Part shown: in pieces, positions 1 to 8,581 of the stretch
Layout: each line of letters opens with the position of its first letter
How positions within the stretch are numbered: the first letter of the stretch is position 1
NCBI GenBank assembly: GCA_022823505.1
Contig: JAJEIA010000012.1
Span: 1-56,588 of the forward strand
Direction of reading: 5' to 3'
DNA from: Dehalococcoidia bacterium
GTDB lineage: Bacteria > Chloroflexota > Dehalococcoidia > Lucifugimonadales > UBA3495
Length of the DNA stretch: 56,588 nt
Position numbers and translations under genes: made by a program
Notes under the pieces: generated by a model
Database searches by the model: none
Told to the model about the DNA's origin: nothing
Seen by the model: only the letters and a program-made list of their open reading frames with translations

Positions 1-78
1 CTCGGCCAGGTCAAAGGGTTGGTCTATCGCCAGTCGCACAGCGGGTTCCGACAGTTGCAATCCCGACCCCAAAAGCAC
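1..78 (-). CDS. Possible N-terminal fragment of an unidentified protein
   Basis: Immediately after the stop of the DinG-like gene, the minus strand stays open in the same frame to the window edge. A GTG at 76-78 could start a protein beginning VLLGSGLQLSEPAVRLAIDQ; the texture is coding-like, with alternating hydrophobic and charged residues. Only 26 codons are visible, no clear ribosome binding site was found, and no family can be named. It could be the next gene of the same operon running out of the window. Confidence 0.3.
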   Translation of the reverse strand, partial: MLLGSGLQLSEPAVRLAIDQPFDLAE

Positions 79-96
79 CCGCGCTGTTTCGTCGAT

Positions 97-2931
97 CTAG
101 GAGCGATCAAGTTGCAGCCAGCGCGCCGCCTGGTCGCCAACGGTGTTGACGCTGGACCGCTCGACCGTGCACGGCGGCAACGCGTTCAGGAAGCGGTCTC
201 CGTAGTTGGCGGTCTGGATCCGGCGATCCAGGATGACCACCGCCCCCCGGTCCACCTTGTTGCGGATCAACCGGCCGAACCCCTGGCGAAACCGCAATAC
301 AGCGGAAGGCACCTGGTAGTCGTTGAAGGGATTGTTGAACAGGTTGCCCCGGGCCTTGACGATGGGATCGGTGGGAACGGGGAAAGGCAGGCGGCACAAC
401 AGCAGGCCGCGCAGGATGCCCGACTCCATGTCCACGCCCTCCCAGAAACTGGCCGTGCCGAGGAGGACGGCCCGTGGATCGGCGTGCAGCCGGTCGACCA
501 GTTGCCGCGGGGTACCATCAATTCCCTGCGCCAGGACGTTGATGCCCGATGCCCGCAGGGGTCCCCGGACTTGGAACGAGGCCTCTCGCAAGGCGCTATG
601 CGAGGTGAACAACGCCATGATGTGCCCGTCCAGAGCCTGCGCCATGTTGAGGATCACCTGGGCGGTGCCGCGGGCATGGTCGGCGCCGCGACGGGGATCC
701 GGGAGGTCATCGGGCACCAATAACAGGGTGTTGCGCCGATAGTTGAAGGGGCTGTCGACCAGCAATTCGTCGCAGTCATCTGGGAAGCCAAGTCGCTGGC
801 GCAGGAACCCGAAGTTACTGTCGGTCGCCAGCGTTGCGCTGGTCAACACCACGGTCTCTTTCTGCTGGAACAGCATCTCGGACAGGATGGGGCCCACCGA
901 CAACGGAGTGGAATGCAGCGTTATGTTGCGCCGCACCATGTCGATCCACTGGATCTGTTCCTCATCGTAACGGCCGAACACCGAAGCCAATCGGTCGTTG
1001 ACCTCGGAAACCGTGTCGACTGCGCTGATCAGCTCGTTTCCCTGGCTGTCGTCGGGGAGATCGAATATCCCCTGGTCCACCAACCTCCACACATCATTGA
1101 GGCGGTTGACGCTATCGGCCATGAACGTCGCGAAGGATTCCCATTCGCGGGCGGCGGCGCCCCACTCCCCGCTTTGTCGCACCGAGAGCTCCAGCGATAC
1201 CGGCTGACGGTCGTTGTCGCCCCGCGTGTGCGATTGATAGAGGCCGGTGATCGCGGCCCAAAGCTGTTGCCACGCCTGCAAGGCCTGGTTGCAGCTGGCC
1301 GTGGCGTTGGTGAGGGCATCCCGCGCCCGGCCGAGATTTTCGTCCTCGGGAGACTGGTTGGCGATGGAGGTCAGGTGTCGGAACAGACGGTAGACCCCGT
1401 CGAGTTCCTGGGGCAGGTCGTCCTCTGCGATCTCAAAGCCCAGCTGCCGGCTCGCCTCTTCCTCCAGGTGGTGGGCCTCGTCAACGATCAGGTGCTGGTA
1501 ATCCTGCAACACCGTGCCGCCCACGGCCAGGTCCGCCAGCAGGAGGGCATGGTTCACCACCAGGATGTTGGCTGCTTCGGCTCGCTGACGGGCCTGGCGG
1601 AGAAAACAGGGCGCGCCGCCACGGAATGACTGGCACACGCCCTGGTTGTCCGCGCACACCCGCAGCCAGGCGCGGTGGTCTCCGAAGTTCAGGTTGAGGT
1701 CGGTTCGATCGCCGTTTTCCGTGTCGTCCAACCAGACCGCCGTCTTCCCCAGGACCCGGGCCTCGTCCTCGGACAAGGTGTCGGAAGCGCCCAGGCTGGA
1801 CCACCGGCGCAGGCACACGTAGTTGGAACGGCCCTTGAGTTGCGCGGCGCGAACCGCCCCCGGCTCCAGGATGCCGGCCTCTTCAAGGATGGAGATTACC
1901 GCCGGAATATCCTTGTCCATCAGCTGTTCCTGCAGGCTGATGGTGTTGGTGGAAACCACCACCCGGTGACCATGGGTGGCAGAGTAAAGCACCGCCGGAA
2001 GCAGATACGCGATGCTCTTGCCGATGCCGGTGCCGCCTTCGACAATGAGCTTCCGGCCCTGGTAGATGGCCCGGGTCACTGCCTTGAGCATCTCGGCCTG
2101 TTGGGGCCTGTTCTCAAACCCCGGGAAGGAGTTGGCGAACACGCCGTGCGGAGCCAACAGATCTTCAACCTGCTGCTCGGTGAGCTCACGCCGCACCGCG
2201 TTGTCTTTCTGGTCACTCGGGTCGTTCGATAGCCGCCGCGCAAGGCTGTCCAGGTTCAATCCATTGAGACCGACCGCTCCCGCACTGCCGGGCGCCGCGT
2301 TGGCGCCGGGGGCATGGGGCACGAGCGCTTCGAGCAGGTCTGCCACGGAGGCATTCGCGGCGCGGGCAGCGCGGGCGATGAACGCGACCTTCGCTGCCGG
2401 GTAGGACGCACCCAATTGCAACAGGTGATGGAACACCAGCGCGGTGGTTTCGGCGTCGGCCACGGCGCGGTGGGCCTGATTGTGGTCGACGTCCAAATGC
2501 CTGGCGAGGGCGCTCAGGTTGTACTCAGGTAGAGTGGGGAGGAAGATCGACGCCAGGTCCCAGGTGTTGTAGCTGCGATTGGTCAGGTGAAGTCCGTGGG
2601 AGGACAGGAACGAGATGTCGAAAGCGATGTTGTGCCCGACGATGGGTAGATCGCCGACGAACGCGGCGAACTGCGCTGCCACCTGCTGGAAGCGCGGCGC
2701 CCTTTCGATTTGGGAAGGGCTGATGGACGTCAGTTGCTGTACAAAAGTGGGGATCTGACGACCCGGGTTGACGAAGGTCTGATACCGGTCGGAAACCTCA
2801 CCGCCGCGAAACTTGACTGCGCCCACCTCGATGATGGCATCGGAGTGCGCATTCAGACCGGTGGTCTCCAGGTCGACACATACGAATTCGCGCTCGAATA
2901 TGTCACTTTGAGGCAACAGCGTCGGCGTCAT
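97..2931 (-). CDS. dinG: DnaQ-type 3'-5' exonuclease fused to DinG-family helicase
   Basis: A 944-residue fusion. Residues about 15-175 are a DEDD exonuclease: ExoI around VDLETTGLN (19-27), ExoII around GHNIAFD (99-105), ExoIII around HRAVADAE (154-161). The rest is an XPD/DinG superfamily 2 helicase with Walker A GGTGIGKS (299-306) and a DEAH box (484-487). Cysteines 373, 426, 433 and 442 lie between them at the spacing expected for the iron-sulfur cluster of this family. By family knowledge it unwinds 5'-tailed DNA, R-loops or D-loops and acts in repair; the exonuclease fusion is the form known from Firmicutes and relatives. All key motifs are present, so it should be active. The gene reads away from the PHP gene, which lies 34 bases upstream on the same strand. 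Confidence 0.93.
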   Translation of the reverse strand: MTPTLLPQSDIFEREFVCVDLETTGLNAHSDAIIEVGAVKFRGGEVSDRYQTFVNPGRQIPTFVQQLTSISPSQIERAPRFQQVAAQFAAFVGDLPIVGHNIAFDISFLSSHGLHLTNRSYNTWDLASIFLPTLPEYNLSALARHLDVDHNQAHRAVADAETTALVFHHLLQLGASYPAAKVAFIARAARAANASVADLLEALVPHAPGANAAPGSAGAVGLNGLNLDSLARRLSNDPSDQKDNAVRRELTEQQVEDLLAPHGVFANSFPGFENRPQQAEMLKAVTRAIYQGRKLIVEGGTGIGKSIAYLLPAVLYSATHGHRVVVSTNTISLQEQLMDKDIPAVISILEEAGILEPGAVRAAQLKGRSNYVCLRRWSSLGASDTLSEDEARVLGKTAVWLDDTENGDRTDLNLNFGDHRAWLRVCADNQGVCQSFRGGAPCFLRQARQRAEAANILVVNHALLLADLAVGGTVLQDYQHLIVDEAHHLEEEASRQLGFEIAEDDLPQELDGVYRLFRHLTSIANQSPEDENLGRARDALTNATASCNQALQAWQQLWAAITGLYQSHTRGDNDRQPVSLELSVRQSGEWGAAAREWESFATFMADSVNRLNDVWRLVDQGIFDLPDDSQGNELISAVDTVSEVNDRLASVFGRYDEEQIQWIDMVRRNITLHSTPLSVGPILSEMLFQQKETVVLTSATLATDSNFGFLRQRLGFPDDCDELLVDSPFNYRRNTLLLVPDDLPDPRRGADHARGTAQVILNMAQALDGHIMALFTSHSALREASFQVRGPLRASGINVLAQGIDGTPRQLVDRLHADPRAVLLGTASFWEGVDMESGILRGLLLCRLPFPVPTDPIVKARGNLFNNPFNDYQVPSAVLRFRQGFGRLIRNKVDRGAVVILDRRIQTANYGDRFLNALPPCTVERSSVNTVGDQAARWLQLDRS

Positions 2932-2965
2932 CGCGATGGGCTACCCTCAGAATTCGGAAAGGCGT

Positions 2966-3670
2966 CTACGCGGAGCGCAGGCGATACGGCCGCAATGAAC
3001 CCTGCCGGAGCCCTTCCAGCGGGCGGAAATCTCCGCGATGCAGCGCGGTGAGAAACTGGCCCTCGTCAAAGATCTCGTCGGGAAACTCGGTGACGAATTT
3101 ACCCAACCCGTGGGTGCTGTGGGCATCACTGCCGCCGGTGACGGGGAGGTCCAGCAGATGGGCGACCTCGGCGGCGAAGCGGTTTTCCTCGTCCGACGTC
3201 CCACCGTTGGCAACCTCGATGGCGTCCGCCAACCGGAACACCGGATGCGTCATGGCGGTCTCGGCGTCCTGCGGGATCGGCTCGTTGGGGTCGGGATACA
3301 GGTAGGGCCGAGTTCTATGGTGTTGCCCCAGGACTCCCCGGAAAGGGTGAGCCGACACCACGAATCCACCGGCCGCGTGGGCGGCTTTGCTGAGTTCCTC
3401 GGCGCGGTGAAAGCCACTCTGGTACCGGTCCACGCCGAAGGCCAGGATGTGCCCCATGTCGGTGTCCGCTTCCATGGCGCGGATGAGCACGACGTTGTGG
3501 CGGGCGGCAAAGGCGGAAAATTCATGCCGGTCCCAGGGACCGGCGTGCTCGGTGATGCACAGGCCGCGCAAACCCAGACGTTCTGCCTCAAGGATTAGGT
3601 CTTCGGGCGTCAGGCTGGAATCGGCGCTGCCTTTGGTTGTGTGAATGTGTAAATCGAAAATGCGTGACAT
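2966..3670 (-). CDS. PHP-domain metal-dependent phosphoesterase
   Basis: A 234-residue protein of the PHP (polymerase and histidinol phosphatase) superfamily. Metal-site motifs are in order: HIHT near the N-terminus (residues 7-10), TEHAGPWDRHEF in the first third, SAHPFRG mid-protein and GGSDAHSTHGLG near the end. The frame stays open further upstream, but the start at 3670 (MSRIFDLHIHTT) is chosen because the first His motif of the fold directly follows it and the upstream extension crosses the promoter of the divergent dehydrogenase gene. Family members hydrolyse phosphomonoesters or oligonucleotides such as pAp; the substrate here is not evident. It likely shares a transcript with the downstream helicase gene. 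Confidence 0.85.
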   Translation of the reverse strand: MSRIFDLHIHTTKGSADSSLTPEDLILEAERLGLRGLCITEHAGPWDRHEFSAFAARHNVVLIRAMEADTDMGHILAFGVDRYQSGFHRAEELSKAAHAAGGFVVSAHPFRGVLGQHHRTRPYLYPDPNEPIPQDAETAMTHPVFRLADAIEVANGGTSDEENRFAAEVAHLLDLPVTGGSDAHSTHGLGKFVTEFPDEIFDEGQFLTALHRGDFRPLEGLRQGSLRPYRLRSA

Positions 3671-3740
3671 AAGCCCTACCAGTCTATGCGTAGCCCGGAA
3701 CCGCGTCAACGCCGGTGCGTCGTTTCGCGCGGTGCGCCTC

Positions 3741-3749
3741 TGATAGAAT
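3741..3749 (+). promoter_or_regulatory. Extended -10 promoter element for the dehydrogenase gene
   Basis: TGATAGAAT followed by GCGGTCG, 48 bases upstream of the start codon at 3797. It matches the TGnTAnnAT extended -10 pattern seen before several other genes in this window. No good -35 hexamer is visible. Confidence 0.45.
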
Positions 3750-3796
3750 GCGGTCGAACCCTTCTCGGAGGGCGATTTTCCCAGGAGATGAGAGAG

Positions 3797-4732
3797 ATGG
3801 CGAAAGTTGGATTTATCGGTCTCGGAACCATGGGCGCCAGCATGGCGTACAACTGCCTGCGCGGCGGAAACGAGATGGTCGTCCACGACATCCGGCGCGA
3901 GGCCGCAACCCAACACCTGGAAGCTGGCGCCGAATGGGCCGACAACCCCCGCGAAGTGGCCGAAGCGACCGACGTGGTTTTCACATCCCTGCCGGGACCG
4001 GTGGAGGTGGAAGCAGTGTCGCTGGGTGAAGACGGGATCATGTCCGGCATGTCGGCTGGCAAGACCTACTTCGACCTCAGCACCAGTTCACCCACGCTGA
4101 TCCGGCAGATCCACGACCGCGTGGCGGAGCGGGGCATTAACGTGCTGGACGCCCCGGTGAGCGGCGGCCCGGCCGGCGCGGCCAGCGGTCGGCTGGCCAT
4201 CTGGGTCGGCGGAGACAAGGCGGTGTTCGACCAGCACAAGGCGGTCCTCGACTCCATTGGCGACGCCGCCTACTACGTCGGACCCATCGGCAGCGGGTCC
4301 GTTGCCAAGCTGGTGCACAACTGCGCCGGCTATATCGTCCAGACCGCATTGGCCGAGGTGTTCACCATGGGCATCAAAGCAGGGGTCGACCCGCTGGCGC
4401 TGTGGCTGGCCGTGCGCAAAGGCGCCGGCGGACGACGGGGGATGTTCGAGGGTCTGGCCCAACACTTCCTGATCAACGACTACGATCCGCCGGACTTCGC
4501 CCTGAGGCTCGCACGCAAGGACGTGGACCTGGCCGTGGCGGTGGGCCGCGAGTTCGACGTGCCAATGAAGTTGGCCAACACCACGCTGGCCGAGATGACC
4601 GAAGCGATGAACCGGGGCTGGGCCGGTCGCGACTCCCGGGTGGCGATGCTGTTGCAGGAAGAACGGGCAGGCATCGAAGTCCACGTCGATCCCGAGGATT
4701 TGCGGCGGGCTTTGGAGGAACAGGGCGGTTAG
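3797..4732 (+). CDS. NAD(P)-dependent 3-hydroxyisobutyrate dehydrogenase family protein
   Basis: A 311-residue beta-hydroxyacid dehydrogenase. The N-terminal Rossmann motif is GFIGLGTMG, the substrate-binding stretch is DAPVSGGPAGAASG (around residue 118), and the catalytic lysine lies in GSVAKLVHN (around residue 170). The C-terminal helical domain is complete. The family oxidises 3-hydroxyisobutyrate or reduces tartronate semialdehyde or related substrates; the exact substrate cannot be read from sequence. AGGAG at 3783-3787 sits directly against an ATG at 3788 but 9 bases before the ATG at 3797, so 3797 is the better start. It is a single-gene unit between an extended -10 element and a terminator shared with the convergent gcvPB. 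Confidence 0.88.
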   Translation: MAKVGFIGLGTMGASMAYNCLRGGNEMVVHDIRREAATQHLEAGAEWADNPREVAEATDVVFTSLPGPVEVEAVSLGEDGIMSGMSAGKTYFDLSTSSPTLIRQIHDRVAERGINVLDAPVSGGPAGAASGRLAIWVGGDKAVFDQHKAVLDSIGDAAYYVGPIGSGSVAKLVHNCAGYIVQTALAEVFTMGIKAGVDPLALWLAVRKGAGGRRGMFEGLAQHFLINDYDPPDFALRLARKDVDLAVAVGREFDVPMKLANTTLAEMTEAMNRGWAGRDSRVAMLLQEERAGIEVHVDPEDLRRALEEQGG

Positions 4733-4755
4733 GTCCTCGGCGACGACCAGTAATG

Positions 4756-4795
4756 AACGAGGCCGTCCCCCACGCGGAGGACGGCCTGTCTCGTT
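4756..4795. terminator. Bidirectional hairpin terminator between convergent genes
   Basis: AGGCCGTCC (4760-4768) pairs perfectly with GGACGGCCT (4779-4787), and outer AACGAG and CTCGTT arms can extend the stem. It lies between the ends of the dehydrogenase gene and gcvPB. There is no long T run, so termination strength is uncertain. Confidence 0.6.
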
Positions 4796-4844
4796 GATCC
4801 GGCTGGGGAGGTGCGACGACGATCCCAACCAATGGCTGATCGAT

Positions 4845-6320
4845 CTAATCTGCCGCCTCGGCAGCCTCCCAGCGGAGCACCGGCCGGCGTGCGGCCGTCG
4901 CCTCGTCGAGTCGGGATACCGGCGTGGTGTGCGGGGCGTGCTGGACGAGCTCGGGCTCGGCGGTCGCCTCTGAATCGATGAGGCGCAGGGCATCGATGAA
5001 AGCGTCCAGCGTCTCCTTCGTTTCGGACTCGGTGGGTTCGATCATCAGGGCTTCATGCACGATCAGCGGGAAGTACATCGTGGGGGCGTGGAAACCGTAG
5101 TCCAGCAGGCGCTTGGCCACTTCCAGCCCGCTCACACCCCGCTCACGCTGGCGGTCGGCGGAGAAAACGACCTCGTGCATGCAGGTACGGTCGTAGGGCA
5201 GTTCGTAGATGTCCTTTAGCGATTCCATGATGTAGTTGGCGTTCAGGACGGCGTTGCCGCTGATTGACAGCAATCCAGCCGCGCCCAGGGTTCGGATGTA
5301 GGTGTAGGCGCGGACCAGGACGCCGAAGTTGCCATGGAACCCACTGATCTTCCCGATGCTGTGATCGGGTTCCGATAGTGCGTATTCCCCGTCGGCGTCA
5401 ATCGTCACGACCGGGGCGGCCAGATAGGGAGCGAGATTATCGCCGCAGCAAACGGGACCGGCGCCCGGGCCGCCGCCGCCGTGCGGGGTGCTGAAGGTCT
5501 TGTGCAGGTTCAGGTGGCAGACGTCGAAACCCAGTTCGCCAAGCTTGGCGCGACCCAGCAGCGCGTTCATGTTCGCTCCGTCCCCGTAGACCAGGCCGCC
5601 GCATTCGTGGACGATCTGGCACACTTCCAGGATGTTGGTGTCGAACAGGCCGAGGGTGCTGGGCAGGGTGATCATCACACCGGCCAGGTCGTCGCGGGCG
5701 ATCTCCCGCAAGGCGGCAAGATCCGTGTTGCCCTCGGCGTCGGACGGGATAGTCACCACGTCGAAGCCGGCCATCGCGGCCGAGGCGGGGTTGGTGCCGT
5801 GGGCGCTGTCCGGGATGCCCATCTTGGTGCGACCGGAATCGCCGCGGGCCAGGTGGTACGCCCGCATCATGAGCACGCCGCCCAGTTCGCCGTGCGCGCC
5901 GGCGAGGGTCGCCAGGCTGGTCGCCGCCATGCCCGTGACTTCGGTCAGGAAGTCCTGCAAACGATAGAGCAACTCCAAAGCGCCCTGGACCTGCTCCGTC
6001 GGCTGTTGCGGATGGATACCGGCGAACCCGGGAAGGAAGGCGACCTCATCGTTGATTTTGGGGTTGTACTTCATCGTGCACGAACCCAACGGATAAAAGT
6101 GGGTGTCGATGCTGAAGTTCAACTGGCTCAGGGAGGTGAAATACTGGACCACCTCGGGCTCCGAAACTTCCGGGAGCGGCAGATCGTTCCGCAGGTAGGC
6201 TGCATCCGGCAAGGGCGCCATGGGCACGTCCAGGCCGGGAGTGATGACTCCGACCCGACCCGCGACGCTGCGGTCCATCAGCAGGCTCGTGGTGTCTCGG
6301 TTGCCGCCTTTGTTCAACAT
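4845..6320 (-). CDS. gcvPB: Glycine dehydrogenase (decarboxylating) subunit 2
   Basis: The 491-residue C-terminal-type half of the P-protein of the glycine cleavage system, which decarboxylates glycine through pyridoxal phosphate and passes the aminomethyl group to lipoylated GcvH. The PLP lysine is K274 in NLHKTFSTPHGGGGPG, the standard signature of this subunit. The N-terminal region carries DTHFYPLGSCTMKYNP, also typical. Length fits the two-subunit type found in Chloroflexi, Firmicutes and archaea. Its partner gcvPA is upstream on the same strand, separated by a small membrane-protein gene. gcvT and gcvH are not in the window. Confidence 0.95.
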   Translation of the reverse strand: MLNKGGNRDTTSLLMDRSVAGRVGVITPGLDVPMAPLPDAAYLRNDLPLPEVSEPEVVQYFTSLSQLNFSIDTHFYPLGSCTMKYNPKINDEVAFLPGFAGIHPQQPTEQVQGALELLYRLQDFLTEVTGMAATSLATLAGAHGELGGVLMMRAYHLARGDSGRTKMGIPDSAHGTNPASAAMAGFDVVTIPSDAEGNTDLAALREIARDDLAGVMITLPSTLGLFDTNILEVCQIVHECGGLVYGDGANMNALLGRAKLGELGFDVCHLNLHKTFSTPHGGGGPGAGPVCCGDNLAPYLAAPVVTIDADGEYALSEPDHSIGKISGFHGNFGVLVRAYTYIRTLGAAGLLSISGNAVLNANYIMESLKDIYELPYDRTCMHEVVFSADRQRERGVSGLEVAKRLLDYGFHAPTMYFPLIVHEALMIEPTESETKETLDAFIDALRLIDSEATAEPELVQHAPHTTPVSRLDEATAARRPVLRWEAAEAAD

Positions 6321-6439
6321 CGTCCGAAGTCTCCTGGTGTTCTCAAAGTTTCTGCCACCGCCGGCCCGGGTGGTGGGGTTGCGGTTTGGAAACGTCAGTC
6401 CATTGATTGTTCAGTGTTTTTTCGCCGCCGGGCTTGCGG

Positions 6440-7063
6440 TCACGACGATCGCTTCATCCGGCGATTTACAAAGGGCACAATCCGGTAGGCTCGCGAACTC
6501 CACGCCAGGATGACCGCCACGACGGCCAACGTGCTCGCTATGAAGACCGCCGGCCCTCCCCATGGGAAAAGCCAGGTGGTTCCGAAAATCGCGAACAGCG
6601 CGGCCATGGCGACCATCCAGCAAACGGTGCGCCAAAAGATGCGCCGGTTAATTCTCCGGTCTGCTGCGCGTACGATCTCCTCCACCTCTTCCGGCGTGGC
6701 GTCGTCCCAACGGGCCATCTGGGCGTTCATGTGGCGGATCTGCCGCCGGACTGCAATGGACCCGGACACGAACATGCTGCAGGCAACGAAGGTCAGGGTC
6801 ACGATGGATGCCAGGAAGGCAATGTTGAACCACAACGCGCCGGTGGGCAGCCAGGTTGTGAAACTGGCGAGTATTGTCCGAGCAATTACCAGGGCCAGCA
6901 TGAGGCCGGCGAGCCCGAACCCCACGGCGAATAGAGTGGGTTCTTTGACCCACAGGCCAAACCATTTGATGTATCCCTCGCGGTCCGGCGAAGGCTCGTC
7001 GTCTTCGAAGGGATCCGTGTAACGGCGCATCCGTATTAGATCGCGCAGGTTTCGGTCAATCAT
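6440..7063 (-). CDS. Four-helix membrane protein of unknown function
   Basis: I do not recognise this 207-residue protein. It has a charged N-terminal 40 residues, two hydrophobic segments (about 43-65 and 77-100), a charged cytoplasm-type linker (104-140) rich in Arg and Glu, then two more segments (about 143-163 and 170-189) and a basic tail. The start at 7063 (MIDRNLRDLIRMRRY) is chosen because the frame upstream of it runs into the end of gcvPA and is low-complexity. It sits between gcvPA and gcvPB on the same strand and is probably co-transcribed, but nothing in it points to a role in glycine metabolism. Confidence 0.7.
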   Translation of the reverse strand: MIDRNLRDLIRMRRYTDPFEDDEPSPDREGYIKWFGLWVKEPTLFAVGFGLAGLMLALVIARTILASFTTWLPTGALWFNIAFLASIVTLTFVACSMFVSGSIAVRRQIRHMNAQMARWDDATPEEVEEIVRAADRRINRRIFWRTVCWMVAMAALFAIFGTTWLFPWGGPAVFIASTLAVVAVILAWSSRAYRIVPFVNRRMKRSS

Positions 7064-7139
7064 GGCGGGCAGAGGGAGTTGGGGCGGTGACGCGATTGCA
7101 ACCGACACTTGCTCCGGGAGCGCAGTCCGGGCGGGTCGG

Positions 7140-8465
7140 TCACTTCGCGTTGGACAAAGCGTCAACCAGGAGGTCGATATCCTCCCGGGAGTTCATTTCG
7201 GTGACGCACAAAAGCATGCCGTTTTCGAATCGGTCGCTGACATCGAGGCCGCCAAGGATGTTGCGTTCCATGAGCCGGCGATTGATCTTGGCCGGAGGTT
7301 CGGGACAGCAGACGACGAACTCCTGGAAGAACGCCCCGGATTGGGGCAGGGAATATCCGTCCAGACCACCGATGGCAGAGGCGGCATAGTGCGCCTTGTG
7401 ATAGCAGAGCTCGGCAACCTGGCGCAGCCCTTGCCGGCCCATGGCCGCCAGGTAAATGGTCGACGCCAGGGCGTACAGGGCCTCGTTGGTGCAAATATTC
7501 GAGGTGGCCCTTTCCCGCCGGATATGTTGCTCGCGCGTCTGCAGAGTCAGGACATAGCCGGTGCGCCCCTGGGTGTCGGTGGTTCGACCCACCAGGCGGC
7601 TGGGCATCTGGCGGATATACTGCTGCTTGCAGCTGAACAGACCCAGGTACGGGCCGCCGAAAGAGGGCGGGATCCCGATGGGCTGACCTTCGCCCGTGAC
7701 GATGTCCGCGCCGAAATCACCCGGAGGCGTAAGCATCCCCATGGCCAGCGGATCAGCCGACACGACCAGCAGCGCTCCGTCGTCGTGCGCGGTGGCGGCC
7801 AGTCCGGCCAGGTCGTCCAGTCCGCCATAGAAGTTGGGGTACTGGGCGACGACGCCGGCGGTGGCTTCGGTGACGCTGGCGCCGATGTCGGCGGTCGGCA
7901 CGATGTCAAGAGCAATTCCCTGGGCCTGGCAGTAGGTGGCGATCACCTGGCGATAGGCCGGCGCCACGGCGTCGCTGACGACCACCTGCTGCCGACGGGT
8001 GACGCGGCAGGCCATGAGCACCGCCTCGGCAAGACTGGTGGCGCCGTCGTACATGCCGGCGTTGGCCACCTCCATCCCGTAGAGAGCGCTGATCATGGTC
8101 TGGAACTCGAAGATGACCTGCAACGTGCCCTGGGACACCTCGGGTTGGTAGGGGGTATAGGCCGTCAGAAATTCGCCTCGCGTCATGACCGCTTTCACGA
8201 TGGAGGGAATGAAGTGGTAGTAACTGCCGGCGCCAAGAAACGACGGACCACTGGACAACGGCCGGTTTCGCCCTGCCATCGCGCCAAGCTCCCGCTGGAT
8301 CTCCAGTTCCGACATCGGGTCGGGGAGGCGCAACGGCGGGTTCCGGTAGTCGTCGGGTATGTCGGAGAACAGTTCATCGATGCTGTTCAGGCCAACTGCG
8401 GCCAGCAACTCGTCCTGCTCGGCGACGGTGTTGGGGATGTAGTGCGATTGGAAATTCGTGACCAT
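7140..8465 (-). CDS. gcvPA: Glycine dehydrogenase (decarboxylating) subunit 1
   Basis: The 441-residue N-terminal-type half of the P-protein. Recognisable stretches include SFLGAGSYYHFIPS, TAYTPYQPEVSQGTLQ and ALYGMEVANAGMYDGAT near the N-terminal third, all characteristic of GcvPA. It forms a heterotetramer with GcvPB for the glycine cleavage reaction. The start at 8465 has a modest GGAGC about 10 bases upstream. It lies downstream of the DAO-type oxidoreductase on the same strand, 116 bases away, which suggests that glycine released by that enzyme feeds this system. Confidence 0.94.
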   Translation of the reverse strand: MVTNFQSHYIPNTVAEQDELLAAVGLNSIDELFSDIPDDYRNPPLRLPDPMSELEIQRELGAMAGRNRPLSSGPSFLGAGSYYHFIPSIVKAVMTRGEFLTAYTPYQPEVSQGTLQVIFEFQTMISALYGMEVANAGMYDGATSLAEAVLMACRVTRRQQVVVSDAVAPAYRQVIATYCQAQGIALDIVPTADIGASVTEATAGVVAQYPNFYGGLDDLAGLAATAHDDGALLVVSADPLAMGMLTPPGDFGADIVTGEGQPIGIPPSFGGPYLGLFSCKQQYIRQMPSRLVGRTTDTQGRTGYVLTLQTREQHIRRERATSNICTNEALYALASTIYLAAMGRQGLRQVAELCYHKAHYAASAIGGLDGYSLPQSGAFFQEFVVCCPEPPAKINRRLMERNILGGLDVSDRFENGMLLCVTEMNSREDIDLLVDALSNAK

Positions 8466-8581
8466 TCGGGATTGCTCCGTTTGGCTGATGGTTGTCCGTC
8501 GCGGCGAATACCCGGTCCCCGGGGGAGTTCGAGACTATTCGTCGCGGTCTTGATGGGCGCTGACCGGCAAATAATCGAGTG

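Noticed and set aside
8466-8581. Glycine riboswitch before gcvPA
   Set aside because: The gap has an imperfect inverted repeat (CGCGGCGAATA and TATTCGTCGCG), but no glycine aptamer core was recognised and the gap is too short for a tandem aptamer.
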